In this document: positions 59,614-64,000 of the stretch, in pieces
Layout: each line of letters begins with the position of its first letter
Position numbering within the stretch: the first letter of the stretch is position 1
Assembly: GCF_001426905.1 (NCBI RefSeq)
Contig: NZ_LMFQ01000003.1
Span: 62,001-126,000, forward strand
DNA: 64,000 bases
DNA from: Caulobacter sp. Root1455
Lineage (GTDB): Bacteria > Pseudomonadota > Alphaproteobacteria > Caulobacterales > Caulobacteraceae
Direction of reading: 5' to 3'
The notes under the pieces: generated by a model
Database searches by the model: none
Told to the model about the DNA's origin: nothing
The model's input: only the letters and a program-made list of their open reading frames with translations
Translations under genes and position numbers: made by a program

Positions 59614-61799
59614 ACCGGCTGATCCAGAAACTGCAACGGCAGGAGGGCGTCAGCCGTCGCGACGTGGTGGTGGGCGCGACGCTGGTCGGCGGAGCCCTGC
59701 TGGTCGGCTGCTCGCCCGCGGATCTGATGAGCGCTGGCTCCAAGGTCGAGCCCGGGGCCTTCGGGCCGTTCATCCAGTTCGATCCGGACGGCGCGGTGAC
59801 GGTGCTGTCCAAGCACATCGAGTTCGGCCAGGGCAATCACGCCGGTCTCGCGGCCATCGTCGCCGAGGAGCTGGACGCCGACTGGAGCCGGATCAAGGTC
59901 GTCCATGCCCCGGCCAACGCCAAGCTCTATGGCAACACCACGGCCGGCATCCAGCTGACGGGCGGCTCGTCGGCGATCTCCAATTCCTGGGAGCAGCTGC
60001 GCAAGGCCGGGGCCGGAGCGCGGGCGATGTTCGTGCAGGCGGCGGCGACCCGCTGGAACCTTCCGGTCGGCCAGATCACCGTCAAGGACGGGGTGGTCGG
60101 CCACGCCAGCGGCAAGAGCGCGGGGTTCGGCGAACTGATCGCCGAGGCCGCCAATGTGACGCCGCCCGAAAACCCGACCCTGAAGGATCCCAAGACCTTC
60201 ACCCTGATCGGCACCGACCGGGTGCGCCGCAAGGACAGCCTGATCAAGAGCAACGGCTCGGCCCGCTACACCCAGGACGTCCAGCTGCCGGACATGCTGG
60301 TGGCGGTGGTCGCCCACGCGCCCCGGTTCGGCGCGACCGTGAAGAGCTTCGACGCCGACGACGCCAAGAAGGTGGCGGGGGTGGTCGACGTCTACGAGAT
60401 CCCGACCGGGATCGCGGTGGTCGCCGACACCACCTACGCCGCCCGCATGGGCCGCGAGGCCCTGAAGATCGAGTGGGACGAGGGCAAGGTCGAAACCCGA
60501 GGCTCGGCGACGATCGCCCAGCAGTGGCGCGACATCGCCGCTGGCAAGGGGCCCGCCGACCTGAAGTGGCAGGCCTTCGATTCCAAGGGCGACGCGGCGG
60601 CCGCCTCGGCTGGAAAAGGGGCCGGGGTCTTCGAGACCACCTACGACTTCCCCTATCTGGCCCACGCCACCATGGAGCCGATGAACTGCGTGGCGATCGT
60701 CAGCGGCAACAAGGTCAAGCTTATCCATGGCTCCCAGGCCCAGACCCTGGACCAGATGAACGCGGCCAAGATCGTCAAGACCTTGCCCGGTTCGGTCGAG
60801 ATCGAGACCCTGTTCGCCGGAGGTTCGTTCGGCCGGCGGGCCAACTTCCCGTCCGACTACGTGGCCGAATGCGTGACCATCGCCCAGAAGGTCGGCCAAG
60901 GCCGACCGGTCAAGCTGGTCTGGACCCGCGAGGACGACATGCGGGCCGGCTATTACCGGCCGCTGGTCCACCACGCCGTGCGGGTGACCCTCGACAAGGA
61001 CGGCTATCCGGCGACCTGGCGACATCGGATCGTCACCCAGTCGATCATGAAGGGTTCGCCGATGCCCTCGAAGGGCCCGGACCAGACGGCGATCGAGGGA
61101 ACGGCGGGCTCGCCCTATCTGAAGGCCACGCCGATCGTCGACGCCCAGCTGGCCCTGCCCGAGGGCGGCGTGCCGGTCCTGTGGTGGCGATCGGTGGGCG
61201 CGACCCACAACGCCTTCGTGATGGAGCACACCATAGACCAGCTGGCGCTCAAGGCCGGCAAGGACCCGGTCGAGTATCGCCGGGCGCTCTACGCCAAGGC
61301 GGGCGCTCAACGACACCTGGCGGCCCTGAACCTGGCGGTCGAAAAGGCCGGTCCGAGGCCGGCCGCGGGTTTCGCGCGGGGCGTGGCGGTGCACGAAAGC
61401 TTCGGCTCGGTGGTCGCCCAGGTCGCCGAGGTCAAGCTGGTCGGCGGCGAGCCTCGGGTGGGGCGCGTGGTGACGGCGATCGACTGCGGCGTGGCGGTCT
61501 CGCCCGATCAGGTCGCGGCCCAGATGGAGGGCGGGACCTGCTACGGCCTCTCGGCGGCGCTCTATGGCGAGATCACCCTGACGGACGGAAGGGTCGATCA
61601 GAGCAATTTCGACACCTACCGCGTGCTGCGGATGAACGAGGCGCCGACGGTCGAGACCTATATCGTGCCTTCCGGCAATCCGCCGAGCGGCGTGGGCGAG
61701 CCCGGCACGCCGGTCATCGCTCCGGCCGTGGCCAACGCTCTCCTGGCGCTGTCCAAGACCCCGACCAGCCGTCTGCCCTTTGTTCGGGCCGAGGCCTGA
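59610..61799 (+). CDS. iorB: Isoquinoline 1-oxidoreductase-type large (molybdopterin) subunit
   Basis: Encodes 729 residues. It belongs to the xanthine dehydrogenase group as the IorB-like type ([60 protein letters not shown]). The N-terminus [20 protein letters not shown] has a twin-arginine pattern and a lipobox-like end, so the enzyme may be exported folded by Tat and perhaps lipid-anchored. The true substrate may be an aldehyde or N-heterocycle. A probable cofactor-maturation gene lies at the right edge. Confidence 0.92.
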   Translation: MNRLIQKLQRQEGVSRRDVVVGATLVGGALLVGCSPADLMSAGSKVEPGAFGPFIQFDPDGAVTVLSKHIEFGQGNHAGLAAIVAEELDADWSRIKVVHAPANAKLYGNTTAGIQLTGGSSAISNSWEQLRKAGAGARAMFVQAAATRWNLPVGQITVKDGVVGHASGKSAGFGELIAEAANVTPPENPTLKDPKTFTLIGTDRVRRKDSLIKSNGSARYTQDVQLPDMLVAVVAHAPRFGATVKSFDADDAKKVAGVVDVYEIPTGIAVVADTTYAARMGREALKIEWDEGKVETRGSATIAQQWRDIAAGKGPADLKWQAFDSKGDAAAASAGKGAGVFETTYDFPYLAHATMEPMNCVAIVSGNKVKLIHGSQAQTLDQMNAAKIVKTLPGSVEIETLFAGGSFGRRANFPSDYVAECVTIAQKVGQGRPVKLVWTREDDMRAGYYRPLVHHAVRVTLDKDGYPATWRHRIVTQSIMKGSPMPSKGPDQTAIEGTAGSPYLKATPIVDAQLALPEGGVPVLWWRSVGATHNAFVMEHTIDQLALKAGKDPVEYRRALYAKAGAQRHLAALNLAVEKAGPRPAAGFARGVAVHESFGSVVAQVAEVKLVGGEPRVGRVVTAIDCGVAVSPDQVAAQMEGGTCYGLSAALYGEITLTDGRVDQSNFDTYRVLRMNEAPTVETYIVPSGNPPSGVGEPGTPVIAPAVANALLALSKTPTSRLPFVRAEA

Positions 61800-61932
61800 C
61801 GGTCGGGCGACCGACACTAAAGAGCGTTGGCCGTAGCGAAATTCGATGTGGATTTGACGGAACCGGGCCCACGGCGACACGTTCAGTCAAGTCTTGCTGG
61901 ACGTAAGGCGAGCCGCGAACCATTTTAGCGGC

Positions 61933-62640
61933 ATGGTGGACTCCGGCGACAACCTGAGCTTCGAGCGGCTGACTCCTCGCGAGCGCGAGATTCTGCGGCT
62001 TATCGCTCAGCATCGACAGTCCAAGGAAATCGCCCGCCTGCTGCGGCTTTCGCCCAAGACGGTCGAGATGCACGTGCTCAGCGCACGGCGCCGATTGGCC
62101 GGTCTGAACCGCCGCGACGCCGCCCTGGCGTTCATCGCCTGGGAAACCGACCCCGGTAATGACTACCGTAAGCAATCGGCCGAGCTAGCCACGGCCCAGT
62201 CAGAGGTTTCTTCTCGCTTCAACAGCGAGAGCAGCCATGACGAAATCTTCCACCAACAATCCGAACCCGGCCTCGGCCTTCTTCATCGCGAGCTGGCAGT
62301 CCCTGGAAGAAGGCCTGACCCTGATGGCGGGAACGCCGGAACGCGGTCGGCTGGTGGCGGAGACGGTCTCGGCGCTGCGCAAGGCGCAGGCGGCGGGCGA
62401 TCCGCCCGGCAAGCTGCTTCTGAGAGTCCTGGCCGCGACGGCCTTCCTGGCGGACGACACGCCGCTTCGTATGGAAGGAGTTGGCGCGATGACCTGACTC
62501 CCTTGCAGTGGTTGGGCCTGATCCTCGCGATCGCCACCCTGGGCGGAATCCTGCTCGGGACGGTCACGATGGGCGCCCACGAATTCCTCTACGCCCTCCA
62601 GCGGTTCCGCGAGGGCTGGAGCCCGCCCCCGGCGCACTGA
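61933..62640 (+). CDS. LuxR-type HTH protein, frame extends to a C-terminal membrane helix
   Basis: The open frame encodes 235 residues from ATG at 61933. A LuxR/GerE HTH fills about residues 8-65 (LTPREREILRLIAQHRQSKE and LRLSPKTVEMHVLSARRRL). The middle (about 75-185) is Gly/Arg/Ser-rich with poor codon use and overlaps another frame at 62237-62497. The end (LTPLQWLGLILAIATLGGIL) is a clear membrane helix with good codon use. Either this is an HTH protein with a disordered linker and membrane anchor, or two genes are joined because no stop falls between them. There is no receiver domain. Confidence 0.6.
   Translation: MVDSGDNLSFERLTPREREILRLIAQHRQSKEIARLLRLSPKTVEMHVLSARRRLAGLNRRDAALAFIAWETDPGNDYRKQSAELATAQSEVSSRFNSESSHDEIFHQQSEPGLGLLHRELAVPGRRPDPDGGNAGTRSAGGGDGLGAAQGAGGGRSARQAASESPGRDGLPGGRHAASYGRSWRDDLTPLQWLGLILAIATLGGILLGTVTMGAHEFLYALQRFREGWSPPPAH
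62237..62497 (+). CDS. Small helical hypothetical protein, overlaps the LuxR frame
   Basis: Encodes 86 residues in the +1 frame relative to the LuxR gene. By hand count about 17 of its 87 codons end in A or T, against about 39 of 87 in the LuxR frame over the same bases, so this frame looks like the coding one. It contains SWQSLEEGLTLMAGTPERGR and AALRK-like helical segments, with no signal peptide. GAGAG lies 7 bases before the ATG. It ends ATGACCTGA at 62489-62497, just before a membrane-helix coding stretch in another frame. Confidence 0.6.
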   Translation: MTKSSTNNPNPASAFFIASWQSLEEGLTLMAGTPERGRLVAETVSALRKAQAAGDPPGKLLLRVLAATAFLADDTPLRMEGVGAMT

Positions 62641-62712
62641 CGCCGAACTTCCAGAAACATTTCATCGACTTGGACGTGCGGGGGGCACCCGTGCGATCGG
62701 GAGAGTCATGCC

Positions 62713-63060
62713 ATGAAACGCTCCGAAGCCGCGCGCGCTGGCGCCGAAAAGCTGATGCGCGCCGAAGCCGCGATCGACGCCGCCCTGCGCGAAACCGCCG
62801 AACTGATGGGCCTGCTGCCCACGCTGCGGCTCGAGACCAAGCTGTCGGCCGTGCTGGGCCAGCAAGCCGTCGCCAATCTCGGGGAGACTCTGGCCCACAT
62901 CGTTTCCGCGCGCCGGACGATCATCGAGACCCACAGCGCCCTGGCCACCGTGCGCACCCAGATCGGCTGCGGCGCCCTGGCCGTCGGCGACATGGACAAG
63001 GAGGGCGATCCTCCGCGCACGTCCGGATTTCACACCGTCGCCGGAGGACGCGCCGCCTAG
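62713..63060 (+). CDS. Hypothetical helical protein
   Basis: Encodes 115 residues from ATG at 62713 with GGGAGA upstream. It is largely helical (AGAEKLMRAEAAIDAALRET, LSAVLGQQAVANLGETLAHI), with no cysteine pairs except one Cys in QIGCGALAVGD. There is no signal peptide. I do not recognise the family. It lies in a run of small plus-strand genes after iorAB. Confidence 0.7.
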   Translation: MKRSEAARAGAEKLMRAEAAIDAALRETAELMGLLPTLRLETKLSAVLGQQAVANLGETLAHIVSARRTIIETHSALATVRTQIGCGALAVGDMDKEGDPPRTSGFHTVAGGRAA

Positions 63061-63119
63061 GGGCGCCCCAATCGTTCGTCCATGGCGAAAGCCGCCTCCT
63101 TCTCACAATGAGATGCGCA

Positions 63120-63338
63120 ATGAGCACCGCCCAGATCACCCACCAAGACAACGTGTCCGAAGAGCTGCAGGAATTCCGTCAACACCTGCGGACGCTCGGG
63201 CCCGTGCAGCGCCGCATTCTCTCGGTGCTGATGCCCCAACTGATCGCCCTGGAGGAAGCCGGCGATTCCGACGGCGCGCTGAGCATCATCGAGGAGGTGA
63301 GGACCATCCTCTGGGAAGGCAAGCGCACGCGGCACTGA
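63120..63338 (+). CDS. Small hypothetical protein
   Basis: Encodes 72 residues from ATG at 63120; an ATG at 63108 would add four. It is helical and charged: SEELQEFRQHLRTLGPVQRR and SDGALSIIEEVRTILWEGKR. There is no signal peptide or membrane helix. I do not recognise the family. The ribosome site is weak at both starts. Confidence 0.6.
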   Translation: MSTAQITHQDNVSEELQEFRQHLRTLGPVQRRILSVLMPQLIALEEAGDSDGALSIIEEVRTILWEGKRTRH

Positions 63339-63414
63339 CCGACCCTAGGTTGCTTCTCCAGGCTTCGCGCCTGAGGCATGATGGTGCTCGAACCTCGTTT
63401 CGAGCGCCATCGCC

Positions 63415-63825
63415 TTGCAGCTTCATACCCTCATATCCCTCATCCTGGCCGTCCTGATCTGCGGCCTGGCCATGTGGCGCGGCGATCAGGCCGCCCGCTG
63501 GAGCGGCGCGGCCCTGCTGGCGTCATGGGTGGGGTCGCTTCTCGTCTACCGCCACGACCCCCATAACGCCGACTACGGCATGCTGGCGATCGATGTCCTG
63601 ACGCTGGTCGCCTTCGTCTGGATCTCGATGCGCACGCGGCGGATCTGGACCCTGGTGGCCGCGGCGTTCATGGCGATCATCGTCGCCTCCCACCTGGCGG
63701 TCATGATCGATCTGCGGGTGACCCTCGGCACCCTGTGGATCAGCATGGCGATGTGGAGCTACGGCCTGCTGGGCTGCATCGCGTTCGGGACCTGGGCGGC
63801 CTGCCGCGACCGCGAGGCGATCTGA
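63415..63825 (+). CDS. Small polytopic membrane protein
   Basis: Encodes 136 residues from TTG at 63415; the two ATGs near 63378 are in another frame. Four or five membrane segments are visible (LISLILAVLICGLAMW, AALLASWVGSLLVY, LAIDVLTLVAFVWI, LVAAAFMAIIVASHLAVMI, WSYGLLGCIAFGTW). I do not recognise the family. It ends 19 bases before the stop of the minus-strand gene at the window edge. Confidence 0.7.
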   Translation: MQLHTLISLILAVLICGLAMWRGDQAARWSGAALLASWVGSLLVYRHDPHNADYGMLAIDVLTLVAFVWISMRTRRIWTLVAAAFMAIIVASHLAVMIDLRVTLGTLWISMAMWSYGLLGCIAFGTWAACRDREAI

Positions 63826-63844
63826 TCGCCAAGGCTCGCCGCCG

Positions 63845-64000
63845 TCAGGCCAGGTCCTGGGGTCGGTCGACATCGAACAGGACGCCGGCGTCGGGCGAGT
63901 CGATCAAGGCCAGACGCTCGCCGATCGAGGCCAGCACCTCGCGGGCGCCGACGTCGCCGCTCAGTCCGCGCAGGGCGGCGAAACAGGCTCTTCCAAACAG
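63845..64000 (-). CDS. Probable molybdenum-cofactor nucleotidyltransferase, 3' end only
   Basis: The last 51 residues of a gene that enters from the right edge. The blocks LFGRACFAALRGLSGDVGAR and GVLFDVDRPQDLA match the C-terminal end of MocA/MobA-like NTP transferases, which attach CMP or GMP to molybdopterin. Genes of this kind often accompany xanthine-dehydrogenase-family enzymes such as the IorAB pair nearby. The substrate cannot be decided from this fragment. Confidence 0.75.
   Translation of the reverse strand: MFGRACFAALRGLSGDVGAREVLASIGERLALIDSPDAGVLFDVDRPQDLA

Noticed and set aside
63378..63566. Alternative frame opening with ATGATGGTG before the small membrane protein
   Set aside because: It has ATG codons but an Arg/Pro-rich translation. 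The TTG-started frame gives clear membrane helices with good codon use.

Overview
The window is chromosomal DNA of a high-GC alphaproteobacterium that looks like Caulobacter or a close relative in the Caulobacterales. The evidence is the order dnaA, alkB, M1 peptidase, dnaK, dnaJ near the replication origin; a fur, miaB, phoH, ybeY, corC, lnt, XRE regulator, metK block; a rimP, nusA, ylxR, infB, rbfA, truB, rpsO, pnp block; a CYP153-type P450; many TTG and GTG starts; and many GC-rich palindromic repeats between genes. No tRNA, rRNA, CRISPR array, prophage or recognisable transposase gene was seen.

Layout. 1-7.6 kb: the 3' end of dnaA, then alkB, a secreted M1 aminopeptidase, dnaK and dnaJ. 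7.9-13.5 kb: mutS and glnD. 13.5-15.5 kb: an orphan gene with lower GC, repeat-rich DNA and a small membrane-anchored protein. 15.7-18.7 kb: murJ and trpS. 18.9-24.6 kb: a CYP153-like P450 facing an Nfu-type Fe-S scaffold gene, a nitroreductase, two paralogous lipoproteins, tsaB, rimI and fur. 24.7-32.8 kb: miaB-phoH-ybeY-corC-lnt with tight overlaps, an XRE regulator, metK and trmB. 32.9-47 kb: ppa, then rimP-nusA-ylxR-infB, small lipoprotein genes, a dienelactone hydrolase, and rbfA-truB-rpsO-pnp. 47-50 kb: small orphan genes, a secreted RNase T2, a LysE exporter and dense repeats. 50.3-53.5 kb: a Fur-box iron module (TonB receptor plus PiuC). 53.6-58.9 kb: a hybrid histidine kinase, an MFS/MHS transporter and a siroheme-synthase-like protein. 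59-64 kb: an isoquinoline 1-oxidoreductase-type molybdenum enzyme (iorAB), a LuxR-type regulator with small proteins whose frames overlap, and the 3' end of a probable molybdenum-cofactor nucleotidyltransferase gene.

How the genes work together. Most of the window is core information processing: replication initiation, chaperones, mismatch repair, nitrogen sensing, tRNA modification, ribosome assembly, transcription elongation and RNA decay. Iron forms a thread through fur, the Fur-box receptor/PiuC unit, the Fe-S scaffold and the siroheme enzyme. The end of the window pairs a molybdenum hydroxylase with a likely cofactor-maturation gene.

The least explained material is non-coding. At least seven families of palindromic elements fill the gaps. 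Two copies of one family (14073-14246 and 47476-47627) carry matched base changes in their arms and a spacer that appears flipped between copies. A four-arm nested palindrome lies at 49879-50074. Strong hairpins also sit inside likely operons (dnaK/dnaJ, before rimP, nusA/ylxR, rpsO/pnp, receptor/piuC). No clearly new multi-gene system was found. The best protein-level oddities are a Met8/CysG-N protein with a partial SUMT tail, an MHS transporter with an insert of about 110 residues, and the overlapping frames at 61933-62640.
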